The notes under the pieces are model-generated. The model did not search any database and had not been told where the DNA came from. It saw only the letters and a program-made list of their open reading frames with translations. A stretch of DNA of 64,000 bases from Mycolicibacterium sp. CBMA 247 (GTDB lineage: Bacteria > Actinomycetota > Actinomycetes > Mycobacteriales > Mycobacteriaceae), in contig NZ_VTGX01000006.1 in the NCBI RefSeq assembly GCF_009729095.1, forward strand, positions 164,753 to 228,752, given 5' to 3'. The position numbers were made by a program, and so were the translations under genes. This document shows positions 1-9,150 of this stretch, in pieces (within the stretch, counting starts at the first letter, position 1; each line of letters begins with the position of its first letter).

Positions 1-2
1 CC

Positions 3-125
3 TACGTGTGGTGGGCGCTTGCGGTCATCGCCGTCTCCGGGGCCGTGTCCGCATCGAAGGCGGGCAAGGCCGCCGTCGTGACGGCCACTCCGCTGGTCCA
101 GCTCAGCGGCGGCGAAGCGTCCTAA
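3..125 (+). CDS. C-terminal end of an integral membrane protein (partial)
   Basis: This open frame enters from the left edge and stops with TAA at 123-125. The visible 40 residues begin with a hydrophobic stretch (YVWWALAVIAVSGAV) followed by a polar tail ending GGEAS, which fits the last membrane helix and cytoplasmic tail of a polytopic protein. By synteny with M. tuberculosis, where the gene before the Rv2182c acyltransferase is Rv2181, this would be the end of the alpha-(1,2)-mannosyltransferase acting on lipomannan and lipoarabinomannan. That identity is inferred from position only. Its stop overlaps the stop of the convergent acyltransferase gene. Confidence 0.6.
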   Translation, partial: YVWWALAVIAVSGAVSASKAGKAAVVTATPLVQLSGGEAS

Positions 126-865
126 CCCGCCGCGGCGTGCGGCAACCGGGACGCGGGCTTGTTCGCCTCGACCGGCTGGCCGTCGATCTGAGCGGCGTTC
201 TCCTTGACCGTGGCGGCGTAGATGTCGACGTACTCCTGACCAGACAGGTCCATCAGCTCGTACATCACCTCATCGATCACGGCGCGTTCGATGAAGCGGT
301 TACCGGCCAGGCCGTCGAATCGGCTGAACTCCATGGGCTTGCCGAACCTGACCTCGACCCGGCCGAACCGCAGCCCCTTCGATCCAGGCGGATTGACCAC
401 GTCGGTACCGACCATGGCCACCGGGATCACCGGCACGCCGGTCTCCAAGGCCAGCCTGGCCAACCCGGTCTTGCCCTTGTAGAGGCGACCATCCGGCGAG
501 CGGGTGCCCTCGGGATACATGCCGAGCAGCTTGCCCTCGCCGAGGATGCGGGTCGCGGTGGTCAGGGCTGCCTGCGCCGAATCCGCGTCCGTGCGGTCGA
601 TCGGTACCTGGCCGGCCACGGTGTAGAACCAGGCGAGGAGCCTGCCCTTGATCCCGGTACCGGTGAAGTACTCCTGCTTGGCCAGGAACGTGATGCGGCG
701 GGTGACCGCCAGCGGCAGGTAGAAGCTGTCCATCACCGCCAGGTGATTACTGGCCAGGATGGCCGGACCGTCGGTCGGAACATGTTCCAGCCCAGTGATT
801 TTGGGCCGACCGAGGAGGGCCAGCAACGGGCCCAACAGGACGTACTTGAACAGCCAATACCACAT
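122..865 (-). CDS. 1-acylglycerol-3-phosphate O-acyltransferase family protein (Rv2182c-like)
   Basis: This 247-residue PlsC-type acyltransferase probably acylates lysophosphatidic acid or a related lipid at the membrane. The HX4D catalytic motif is at His41-Asp46 and the substrate-binding PEGTRS motif at residues 118-123; a hydrophobic N-terminus (WLFKYVLLGPLLALL) should anchor it. The ATG at 863-865 is chosen because GGTGGAGGG lies just upstream and the length matches Rv2182c; an upstream in-frame extension to 922 has no such support. It is tail to tail with the membrane protein at the left edge, their stops overlapping by a few bases. The acyl acceptor cannot be read from the sequence. Confidence 0.9.
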   Translation of the reverse strand: MWYWLFKYVLLGPLLALLGRPKITGLEHVPTDGPAILASNHLAVMDSFYLPLAVTRRITFLAKQEYFTGTGIKGRLLAWFYTVAGQVPIDRTDADSAQAALTTATRILGEGKLLGMYPEGTRSPDGRLYKGKTGLARLALETGVPVIPVAMVGTDVVNPPGSKGLRFGRVEVRFGKPMEFSRFDGLAGNRFIERAVIDEVMYELMDLSGQEYVDIYAATVKENAAQIDGQPVEANKPASRLPHAAAG

Positions 866-973
866 GGACCCTCCACCTTGGGCGCACCGCACATTGCTCT
901 GCGACAACTGTACCCAGGCCATGTTGTGGCTACCACAGCAAGCCCTGGATGGCTGCTGTGCCTCAGCTGTGCC

Positions 974-1366
974 TCAGTCTTCGACGGTGACTGGGATGTG
1001 CTGGTAGCGGCCCGGACCTGGCGGGGGCGGGAAATCGTCGGGCGGCGGCGCGTCCGGGCCGCCGTCGGGCGCCGGGCTACCTCCGCCGGCACCGGTATCC
1101 CCACCGTCGTCCAGGACCGCGCGGATGACCGTCAACAGAGCCACGCTGTGCTCCGCGATCACCGTCAGGAGTGGATGCTGCTCACCGTTGACCACTGCGG
1201 CCAGCGCGCACACCGGGCACCACACCTGCTGACACTTGCCCGGGCCGGCGTCCGCCGACGCCGCGAAACTGGCCGCTGCCAACCGCACCGCCGGATCCAA
1301 CAGGTCCAGGATGTCCTGCGCCAATTGCCGCAGCTCCGAACCCAGCTCGGGATGAGACCCCGTCAT
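974..1366 (-). CDS. Conserved mycobacterial protein with CX4CPVC motif (Rv2183c-like)
   Basis: A 130-residue protein of unknown function. It carries a clustered-cysteine motif (CQQVWCPVC) that could bind zinc, between a helical N-terminal half and a low-complexity Pro/Gly/Asp-rich tail. The start is the ATG at 1364-1366, which overlaps the stop of the upstream ATPase gene as ATGA; GGAGG lies about 10 nt before it, whereas the alternative GTG at 1375 is only one base from that GGAGG. Coupling to the ArsA-type ATPase suggests they are made together. Streptomyces proteins with a similar C-x-x-C-P-x-C element exist, but I assign no function. Confidence 0.75.
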   Translation of the reverse strand: MTGSHPELGSELRQLAQDILDLLDPAVRLAAASFAASADAGPGKCQQVWCPVCALAAVVNGEQHPLLTVIAEHSVALLTVIRAVLDDGGDTGAGGGSPAPDGGPDAPPPDDFPPPPGPGRYQHIPVTVED

Positions 1367-2622
1367 GCCGGCCACACCTCCGGATTCGGACGAAAACGTA
1401 CCGTCAGCTCACTCCCCCGCAATTGCGCATCCGTCACGATGCACCGACGCAGGACAGAGGCCAACCGCACCCGGCGCCGCATGCCTGCCACGCCGATGAT
1501 CAAGTCATCGTCGACGCGGCCCAGCGTGAGGCCGGCCGAATCGATCTGCGGCAACTCTAGCCGCAATCGGTACACAGCTTCGAGTCCAGACCCCGACTCC
1601 CGGTCGACGATCGGACGCAACGGCCCCGGCGGCGGCGACCCGTCGCGCCGTCGAGCACTGTCGATCAGCTCTCCCAATGCCTTGGGGCCGATCGGCTCCC
1701 CCGGCACGTGTGGCACCAGCACCAGCCGCAGATCGCCGATCGTGGCGTCCAGATCGTCCAGCACGTTCTGCTGCTCGGAAATCCGCTCGGTGTACCAGTC
1801 GAATGCGGGATGCGCCGGGAGGTTCCGGTACTCGAACGAATCATCCTGCACCAGAATCTGATTGACGATGATCTCGGCCACCTCGACACCCATGAGCGCG
1901 AGCGATCCCAAGGTCCGCGAGGCCTCGGCCGCCACCACCCGCTCCGGGGTGAGCACCAGATGGGCACTCACCCGGGACCGATCGGTGAGCAAGGTACCGA
2001 GCCGGCGGATACCCGCATCGACCCGTTCGATCAGGGCCACGATGGCCGCGGTGGCCGCATCGGGTGAGCCCGACAGGCGGCGGTGCCTGGGCCAGGCGCG
2101 CTCCAGATAGAGGCCGAAGGTCTCCGGTAACGTCAGCATCCGCAACGCATCGGCAGTCGAGGCGCAGTCGACGACCACGTGATCCCACTGCCCCGAGTCG
2201 GCGAGCTCACCCACCTCGTGCAGCCCGAGCATTTCCTGGATTCCCGGAAGCGCCGAAAGTTCTTCAGGGGCAACGTCCCCCAGATCGGACTCGGGGAACC
2301 GTGCGGCCAGCGGACCAGCCGTGTCGACCCAGCGTGCTTCCAGCAGGGCCAGGGTGTCTAGCGCCAGGGCGTCCAGGACGCCGCCCGCGTCGATCAGCGC
2401 GGGGTCGAGGTCGCTGAGCACTCGCGTGGGGGTCCGTTGTCCGGTGGGGGCAAGCATGATCCCGAGGACGTCGCCGGTGGAGTGCGCCTGGTCGGTGGAC
2501 ACGATGAGTACCCGCTGACCGGACGCGGCGTCACGAACCGCGGTGGCTGTCGCCAGCGTCGACTTACCTACCCCGCCCTTGCCGACGAACAGGCTGATCC
2601 TCGCGGGGGCAGGGGAAGTCAC
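1363..2622 (-). CDS. ArsA/GET3-type P-loop ATPase (Rv2184c-like)
   Basis: A 419-residue ATPase of the ArsA/Get3/MinD class with a deviant Walker A motif GKGGVGKST at residues 14-22 and a switch-like STDQAHSTGDVLG segment just after it. Family members couple ATP hydrolysis to moving a protein, anion or cofactor; the client here is unknown. The GTG start at 2620-2622 overlaps the stop of the upstream SRPBCC gene by four bases, and its own stop overlaps the next ATG, so three genes look translationally coupled. No arsenic genes lie nearby, so an arsenite-pump role is unlikely. Confidence 0.85.
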   Translation of the reverse strand: MTSPAPARISLFVGKGGVGKSTLATATAVRDAASGQRVLIVSTDQAHSTGDVLGIMLAPTGQRTPTRVLSDLDPALIDAGGVLDALALDTLALLEARWVDTAGPLAARFPESDLGDVAPEELSALPGIQEMLGLHEVGELADSGQWDHVVVDCASTADALRMLTLPETFGLYLERAWPRHRRLSGSPDAATAAIVALIERVDAGIRRLGTLLTDRSRVSAHLVLTPERVVAAEASRTLGSLALMGVEVAEIIVNQILVQDDSFEYRNLPAHPAFDWYTERISEQQNVLDDLDATIGDLRLVLVPHVPGEPIGPKALGELIDSARRRDGSPPPGPLRPIVDRESGSGLEAVYRLRLELPQIDSAGLTLGRVDDDLIIGVAGMRRRVRLASVLRRCIVTDAQLRGSELTVRFRPNPEVWPA

Positions 2623-3056
2623 TCAGCCTCTGCTCGTTTCTTGAGATCCTTGAGCGCGGTATCGGTGAGCCGCCGCTCAGCCTTGCGCTTGAGCAGCCCG
2701 ATCATCGGGATGACGAGGTCGACCGACAGCTCGTAGGTCACCTCGGTGCCGGATCCCTTGGGCGCCAGGCGGTATGCCCCCTCCAGTGACCGCAGCAGCG
2801 AACTGGACACCAGAGACCAGGTCACCGAAGTGTGATCGGCCGGCCACACATAGGCCAGCACCATGGTGTCCTTGAGCACCGCGGCGTCGAGCACCATCCT
2901 GGCGGTCTTGGGATAGCCCTGCTCGTCGGCCTCGAGGACCTCGGTTTCCTTATATTCGGCGACCCACTCCGGGTACGAGCCGATATCGGCGATGACGTCC
3001 ATCACCGTCCCCGGATCAGCATCGATATAGATGGTCTGCGCAGTCTTGTCGGCCAC
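2619..3056 (-). CDS. SRPBCC (START-like) polyketide cyclase/dehydrase family protein (Rv2185c-like)
   Basis: A 145-residue single-domain protein of the SRPBCC fold, which forms a deep hydrophobic cavity for lipids or other apolar ligands. The typical opening (beta strand then DPGTVMDVIADIGSYPEWV) and the C-terminal long helix ending in Lys/Glu-rich sequence are visible. M. tuberculosis Rv2185c (TB16.3) is the apparent orthologue. It starts with GTG at 3054-3056, with GGAGAAGGG about 8 nt upstream. The gene is coupled to the downstream ArsA-type ATPase and follows a second SRPBCC gene. The ligand is unknown. Confidence 0.85.
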   Translation of the reverse strand: MADKTAQTIYIDADPGTVMDVIADIGSYPEWVAEYKETEVLEADEQGYPKTARMVLDAAVLKDTMVLAYVWPADHTSVTWSLVSSSLLRSLEGAYRLAPKGSGTEVTYELSVDLVIPMIGLLKRKAERRLTDTALKDLKKRAEAE

Positions 3057-3159
3057 CGCGTCGCCCTTCTCCCCGCCCGCGGGGGTCCCCTTCTTCCCCC
3101 GCCCCGCGGGGGTGCCCTGGCTCTCGCGGAGAAATCTACCCTCCCGTCGACAAATCCGG

Positions 3160-3549
3160 TCAGGCCAGTCGGGACACTCCGATCGGGCGAGTCGATTCCA
3201 GGCGCTGCTTGATCTCGAAGGCCATCGCCTTCCCGGCCACCCGGCGCCGGTGGTTCAGCTTTGCCAGATCCATGTCGGCCAACTGCTCGGCCGTGGCGCC
3301 GGACGGTTCGGCGTGCAGGAAGTAATGCAGCACCACACCGTCCATCACCTCCTCCAGCCAGACCTCCATCGTGCCGGTCAAAGCACCGGTCACGTTCCAG
3401 CGCTGCCCCTTGTCGGCACGGTCTTCGACGACCTTGAGCCCCAGGTCGGGCCACCACCGCCGCCAGCTGGCGGCATCGGCAACCGCGGCGCCCACGGCGG
3501 CCGGATCGGCGCAGACGAATGTCTCGTCGGCGATCTGAATGCTGTTCAT
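3160..3549 (-). CDS. SRPBCC-like protein, polyketide cyclase family (Rv2186c-like)
   Basis: A 129-residue protein with the same small ligand-binding fold as its neighbour, although much diverged: an N-terminal strand, a DPAAVGAAVADAASWRRWWP helix and a C-terminal basic helix (KLNHRRRVAGKAMAFEIKQRL). It starts at the ATG at 3547-3549. It lies 103 bases upstream of the other SRPBCC gene on the same strand and is divergent from fadD15. The pairing of two lipid-binding-type proteins with a fatty-acyl ligase suggests, but does not show, a role in lipid handling. Confidence 0.75.
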   Translation of the reverse strand: MNSIQIADETFVCADPAAVGAAVADAASWRRWWPDLGLKVVEDRADKGQRWNVTGALTGTMEVWLEEVMDGVVLHYFLHAEPSGATAEQLADMDLAKLNHRRRVAGKAMAFEIKQRLESTRPIGVSRLA

Positions 3550-3597
3550 CGCGGACTAGCTTCACATATGTGTGATCGGCTGCCTACCGCGGCCGAC

Positions 3598-3603
3598 TAG
3601 GCT
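3598..3603 (+). promoter_or_regulatory. Candidate -10 box for fadD15
   Basis: TAGGCT fits the mycobacterial SigA -10 consensus TAnnnT and lies about 40 nt before the fadD15 GTG, which would give a short leader carrying the GGAGGG ribosome site at 3631-3636. No convincing -35 was seen. Confidence 0.4.
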
Positions 3604-3643
3604 GACGCGCAAAGCCGGTATCACAAGCCTGGAGGGCAACATC

Positions 3644-5440
<1,797 letters not shown>

Positions 5441-5447
5441 GCCCGGG

Positions 5448-6581
5448 TCAGCCCGACAGCAGCCCGGTCAGCCGGGCGCCCTGGGACCGCCACTGCCAGT
5501 TGTCGATCGCCCAGTGCCGTCCCGCCACGCCCATGGCAGCGGCCCTGGCCGGATCGGCCAGCAGATCCCCTACCGCGGTCACCACCGCCGTCACGTCGGT
5601 GCCGTCGACGATCGTGCCGGTCTGACCGTCCAGCACGGTTTCCGGTGCCCCGCCAGAGGTTCCGGCGATGACCGGCACACCGCAGGCCGAGGCCTCCAGG
5701 TAGACGATGCCCAGTCCCTCTACGTCCAGGCCGGCCCCGCGGGTGCGGCACGGCATGGCGAACACATCGGCCATCGCGTGGTGCGCGGGCAGTTCCGCAC
5801 CGGGGACCGCGCCGGTGAATATGACGTCACCGGCCACGTCGTGGGTGTGCGCGAGTTGTTGCAGGCTTTGCAGGTACGGCCCGCCGCCGACGATGACCAG
5901 CGCCGCGTCGGGGATACGACGCCGGATGGCCGGCCACGCCCGGATGAGCATGTCCTGGCCTTTCCGCGGCACCAGACGGGACAGACACACCACCACCGGG
6001 CGTTGCCCCAGCCGGTAGCGGGCGCGCAACTCGGACCGGGCCGCCGGGTCGGGGACGAAGCGGTCGGTGTCGACGCCGGGTGGCAGATGTTCCAGTGCGG
6101 CACGGGGACCGAACGCCGAGGCGAACCTGCCGCGGGTGTAACGGCTGATGAACGTCACCACATCGGCGTCGTCGCCGATGCGGCGCAATGCGCTGCGCGC
6201 CGCAGGCAACATCGACCAGCCCACCTCATGGCCGTGGGTACTGGCCACCACCCTCCCGGCTCCGGCGCGGCGAGCCAGCGGGCCCATCAGCGCCAGCGGA
6301 GCGGCCGCCCCGAACCACACCGTCTCGATGTCGTTTTCGGCGATCAGCCGCTTCATCCGGGCGGCCACGGTCGGCTCGGGCACCATCAGCGTGGTCGGGT
6401 GCCGCACCACCTGGTACCCGGCTGCATCGTCGTAGTCGCCGCAGCCCTTCCATTTCGGCGCGTACACCGTGAGCTCATGCGAGCCGTCTCGCACCAACTC
6501 GCCGACGAACGCCTCCAGATACGACTGGATACCGCCACGGCGCGGTGGAAAATCGTTGGTGACCAACAGAACCCGCGTCAT
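5448..6581 (-). CDS. pimB: GDP-mannose-dependent phosphatidylinositol monomannoside mannosyltransferase PimB'
   Basis: A 377-residue GT-B glycosyltransferase (family GT4) that adds the second mannose to PIM1 in phosphatidylinositol mannoside synthesis on the cytoplasmic face of the membrane. The N-terminal loop NDFPPRRGGIQSYL, the GHEVGWSM segment, CLSRLVPRKGQD and the nucleotide-sugar motif EGLGIVYLEA (EX7E) are all present. The sequence closely follows M. tuberculosis PimB' (Rv2188c), and the ATG at 6579-6581 gives the matching MTRVLLVTNDFPP start; six codons upstream are probably not translated. This is an essential step toward lipomannan and lipoarabinomannan. Confidence 0.95.
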   Translation of the reverse strand: MTRVLLVTNDFPPRRGGIQSYLEAFVGELVRDGSHELTVYAPKWKGCGDYDDAAGYQVVRHPTTLMVPEPTVAARMKRLIAENDIETVWFGAAAPLALMGPLARRAGAGRVVASTHGHEVGWSMLPAARSALRRIGDDADVVTFISRYTRGRFASAFGPRAALEHLPPGVDTDRFVPDPAARSELRARYRLGQRPVVVCLSRLVPRKGQDMLIRAWPAIRRRIPDAALVIVGGGPYLQSLQQLAHTHDVAGDVIFTGAVPGAELPAHHAMADVFAMPCRTRGAGLDVEGLGIVYLEASACGVPVIAGTSGGAPETVLDGQTGTIVDGTDVTAVVTAVGDLLADPARAAAMGVAGRHWAIDNWQWRSQGARLTGLLSG

Positions 6582-6620
6582 GGCCTTTGCCCTACCCATC
6601 TGCGACCCATCGGCGACAGG

Positions 6621-7520
6621 CTATCCGGTCAGCCAGCGGTGCCAACCGGCAACTACGGCGTCGAGGTCGGCGCCCAGCGTCTGCCGCACCGCCGTGGCCA
6701 CGTCGGGATGACCGGGTCCACACGCCCGCTGATACAGCTCACGCAGTGTCGGGGCCCCGTAGGCGTCCGCGACGTAGCGGCTGAACCACCACGCCCGGTC
6801 GTACGCCAAAGAGCGCGCGGCGCCGGGTGTGTCCAGGTCGGCATCGGTGGGCACCTGGGCCAGTACCGCAGCCTGGGCCGGACCGGGTCGCGCTGCGGGT
6901 GGCCGTCCGACGTAGTCGGCCACGCCCTCGGTGAGCCAGCGTGGCGCGTCGGCTGCGGTCCGCGACCGGGCCGCGTAGTGGAACAACTCATGGCGCAGCA
7001 CAATTCGCAACGCGGCCGGGCTCATCTCGGCGGCTCCGGGCGCGAACATGATCCGCTGAGCCGTGGTGGTCGCGGCGATGTCGGGGGCTCCGCCGGCCAA
7101 CACCCGGAATTGCTGATCGGAGCCCGCGACCGCGATCTCGATGTCTTGCGGCCAGTCTGGACCCCAGAAGGTGGTCACCGCCGCAGCGGCCTCACCGAGT
7201 TCGGCGCCGAGGCGGTTCAGCAGTGCCTGGGACTGTTGTCCCCCCAGGGCCAGCAGCCGGGCGGTGCGCCCGTCCGGCAACACCATCGAGGCGACGGGGC
7301 CGGGGTGCGGCGCGGCAGGGACGACGGTGGCGCTCGAGGGCGCAGCGGGGGGCGGAGGTGGGGGCGGCGCAGACTTCCACAAGAGCACCGTCGCCAGGGC
7401 CAGTTCCACCAACAACACCGCGACCAGCAGACGCCTGCGCCCGGTCAGCGGCGAGCCGCTGTCAGGGCGCTCGGTACCGACGGACTTCTCAGTACCGGCG
7501 GACGTTGTAGATCGGCGCAT
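6621..7520 (-). CDS. Membrane-anchored gluzincin-like putative metalloprotease (Rv2189c-like)
   Basis: A 299-residue protein with one N-terminal membrane helix (about residues 29-48), a proline-rich linker and an extracytoplasmic domain. HELFHYAA matches the HExxH-type zinc signature of peptidase MA-like gluzincins, with the family's WLTEGVADYV Glu motif about 30 residues later, so zinc protease activity is plausible. The first ATG at 7518-7520 lies inside the upstream NlpC/P60 gene and overlaps it by 32 bases; no better in-frame start was seen. Transcription with the wall hydrolase suggests a cell-envelope role. The substrate is unknown. Confidence 0.75.
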   Translation of the reverse strand: MRRSTTSAGTEKSVGTERPDSGSPLTGRRRLLVAVLLVELALATVLLWKSAPPPPPPPAAPSSATVVPAAPHPGPVASMVLPDGRTARLLALGGQQSQALLNRLGAELGEAAAAVTTFWGPDWPQDIEIAVAGSDQQFRVLAGGAPDIAATTTAQRIMFAPGAAEMSPAALRIVLRHELFHYAARSRTAADAPRWLTEGVADYVGRPPAARPGPAQAAVLAQVPTDADLDTPGAARSLAYDRAWWFSRYVADAYGAPTLRELYQRACGPGHPDVATAVRQTLGADLDAVVAGWHRWLTG

Positions 7521-8625
7521 TGTTGACCGGGGCGACCCGAACCGGGGTGCCGTAGGTCGACGCGTGCACCATCATCCCGTCGCCGATGTAGATGCCCACA
7601 TGGGAGGCATCGGAGTAATAGGTCACCACGTCGCCCGGTTGCATCGAGTCAGACGAGACCGGCTGACCGCCGCGGGCCATGGCCTGGCTCGAATGCGGCA
7701 GAGAGATCCCGGCATGTTGGAACGCCCACATCACCAGACCCGAACAGTCGAAGGAGCTGGGACCTGCCGCGCCCCAGGAGTAAGGCGAGCCGATGCGGCT
7801 CAACGCCGCTTGGATGACGGTGCCGGAATGACCGCCGCCTCCGTCCGGGAGTCCGGCCTCCGGCGGGGCGACGTCGCCGGGCGGGATCCCGTTCGGCGGG
7901 TCAGCCAATACAGCGGGGTCCTGCGCCGGTGGCAACGCATCGGGTGCAGGTACGGGCGGTGCCGGCGGCAGGGCCGTCATCGCTTCCCGCTGGGCCGGGG
8001 TCAACGCCTGGTATTGCGACTTGACGATCGCGATCTGCACCTGCAGCTGACTTTGCTTGGATTGCAGGTCGGCGCGCACTGCCGCGGCCTGCTCGGCGGC
8101 GGTCTTGGCCTCGGCGGCAGATTGTGCCGACTCCTGCTCGGCCGAAGCGGCCTTCTCGCCCACCGAGCGGAAGTTCTTCATCTGCGCCGACATCTCGGTC
8201 GCCATCACCCGCTGCACGGCGAGCTGTTCGATCAGCTGCTGCGGCGAACCGGCGGTCAGGATGGCATCCACACCGGAGGTGCGACCCCCCATGTACTGTG
8301 CCGCAGCAACCTTGTTGACCGAAGTCTGAAAGGTAGCCAGCTGCGACTTGGCCTCATCCACCGCGGCGGTGTCGTCAGAATGCTTCTTTTCCGCAGTCTC
8401 CTGCGCGACAAGCTTGTTGTTCAGATCAAGCTGCGCGGAGTGCATGGCCTCGGTGGTCTGTTCGGCCTGGCGGGACAGCTCGTTGAGCTTTGCCATGGCA
8501 TCATCCGCAGGATCGGCGTGCGAATTGGCGGCCAGAAATCCGGATATCAAGGCCAAGCCCGCTATTGCACCTGCAATGGGTCGCTTGACACGACTTGTGG
8601 GCCGGTGCGCGCGGTCGTGCCTCAA
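7489..8625 (-). CDS. Secreted NlpC/P60 peptidoglycan endopeptidase (Rv2190c-like)
   Basis: A 378-residue secreted wall hydrolase. It has a signal sequence ending near SHADPADD, a long coiled-coil N-terminal domain (about residues 40-210, rich in Gln/Ala/Lys), a Pro/Ala linker, and a C-terminal NlpC/P60 domain with the catalytic Cys294 in FDCSGL, then HVGIYIG and VHAS. The family cuts D-Glu-mDAP bonds in peptide stems. Architecture and sequence match M. tuberculosis Rv2190c. The TTG at 8623-8625 is chosen because GAGGACG lies 7 nt upstream and no ATG or GTG gives a proper signal peptide. The coiled coil may inhibit or regulate the enzyme, as in RipA-like proteins. Confidence 0.92.
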   Translation of the reverse strand: MRHDRAHRPTSRVKRPIAGAIAGLALISGFLAANSHADPADDAMAKLNELSRQAEQTTEAMHSAQLDLNNKLVAQETAEKKHSDDTAAVDEAKSQLATFQTSVNKVAAAQYMGGRTSGVDAILTAGSPQQLIEQLAVQRVMATEMSAQMKNFRSVGEKAASAEQESAQSAAEAKTAAEQAAAVRADLQSKQSQLQVQIAIVKSQYQALTPAQREAMTALPPAPPVPAPDALPPAQDPAVLADPPNGIPPGDVAPPEAGLPDGGGGHSGTVIQAALSRIGSPYSWGAAGPSSFDCSGLVMWAFQHAGISLPHSSQAMARGGQPVSSDSMQPGDVVTYYSDASHVGIYIGDGMMVHASTYGTPVRVAPVNNAPIYNVRRY

Positions 8626-8777
8626 GTTTTCGTCCTCACAACTGGCGATAGCGAGCCGCCTCGAACTGCTCTTAGGTCTCAGATAGGTTACGAAACGGCA
8701 TCGGGCTTGTCCAACAGAAGCTGCAAATTTAACAGCCTGCCCTGGATCTTTTCCTGTGTGCCAAGGGATGCGTGTCG

Positions 8778-9044
8778 TCAGGCGACCCCGGATCGGCCGT
8801 CCCGGTGAATTGGAACAAGTCGCAGCCGCGGCGCAAGGCCCACGTCAGCGAGCACTTCCAGCGCCCGACGCTCGTCATCCAGCAAAGTTTCCGGGATTCC
8901 GAGCAACACACTGACGACACAGTCCTGACACCCCGGCCCGCGAACCGCGCAATCATCGCAGTCGATGGTCACACTGCCGGTGTCGGGCTCATCGGCATAG
9001 GGATCGTCGGCGTAGGACCAACTGTCCTGCCGCACTCCGCTCAT
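8778..9044 (-). CDS. Small cysteine-rich protein, CX2CX6CX2C
   Basis: An 88-residue protein. The N-terminus is acidic (SYADDPYADEPDTGS), followed by CDDCAVRGPGCQDC, a four-cysteine cluster that could hold zinc or a small Fe-S centre, and then a helical C-terminus (LLDDERRALEVLADVGLAPRLRLV). The ATG at 9042-9044 has GAGAGGACGG about 7 nt upstream; the open frame continues to 9293 but without support. Similar small proteins with this motif and the RAL-VLA-AGL-PxLRLV tail occur in other actinobacteria as far as I remember, with no known function. It is divergent from the DEDDh/GIY-YIG nuclease gene, starts 106 bases apart. Confidence 0.75.
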   Translation of the reverse strand: MSGVRQDSWSYADDPYADEPDTGSVTIDCDDCAVRGPGCQDCVVSVLLGIPETLLDDERRALEVLADVGLAPRLRLVPIHRDGRSGVA

Positions 9045-9137
9045 CTTGACCGTCCTCTCGATCGGTGTTGCGCGCACGGTATCGCCGGGCACCGACAAGC
9101 CCGGGCGTGGCAGCACCAGCTTGTCGGTGGCAGTACC

Positions 9138-9143
9138 TACCGT
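9138..9143 (+). promoter_or_regulatory. -10 box TACCGT for leaderless nuclease gene
   Basis: TACCGT sits 7 nt before the ATG at 9151 and no ribosome site precedes that ATG, as in mycobacterial leaderless transcripts. Confidence 0.55.
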
Positions 9144-9150
9144 CACTGCC

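Noticed and set aside
8..1861. 617-codon plus-strand open frame at the left edge
   Set aside because: It runs antisense across three genes with good motifs and ribosome sites and has no recognisable domain.
5514..7526. 670-codon open frame on the plus strand
   Set aside because: It is antisense to pimB' and the protease-like gene, both supported by motifs; the translation has no domain.
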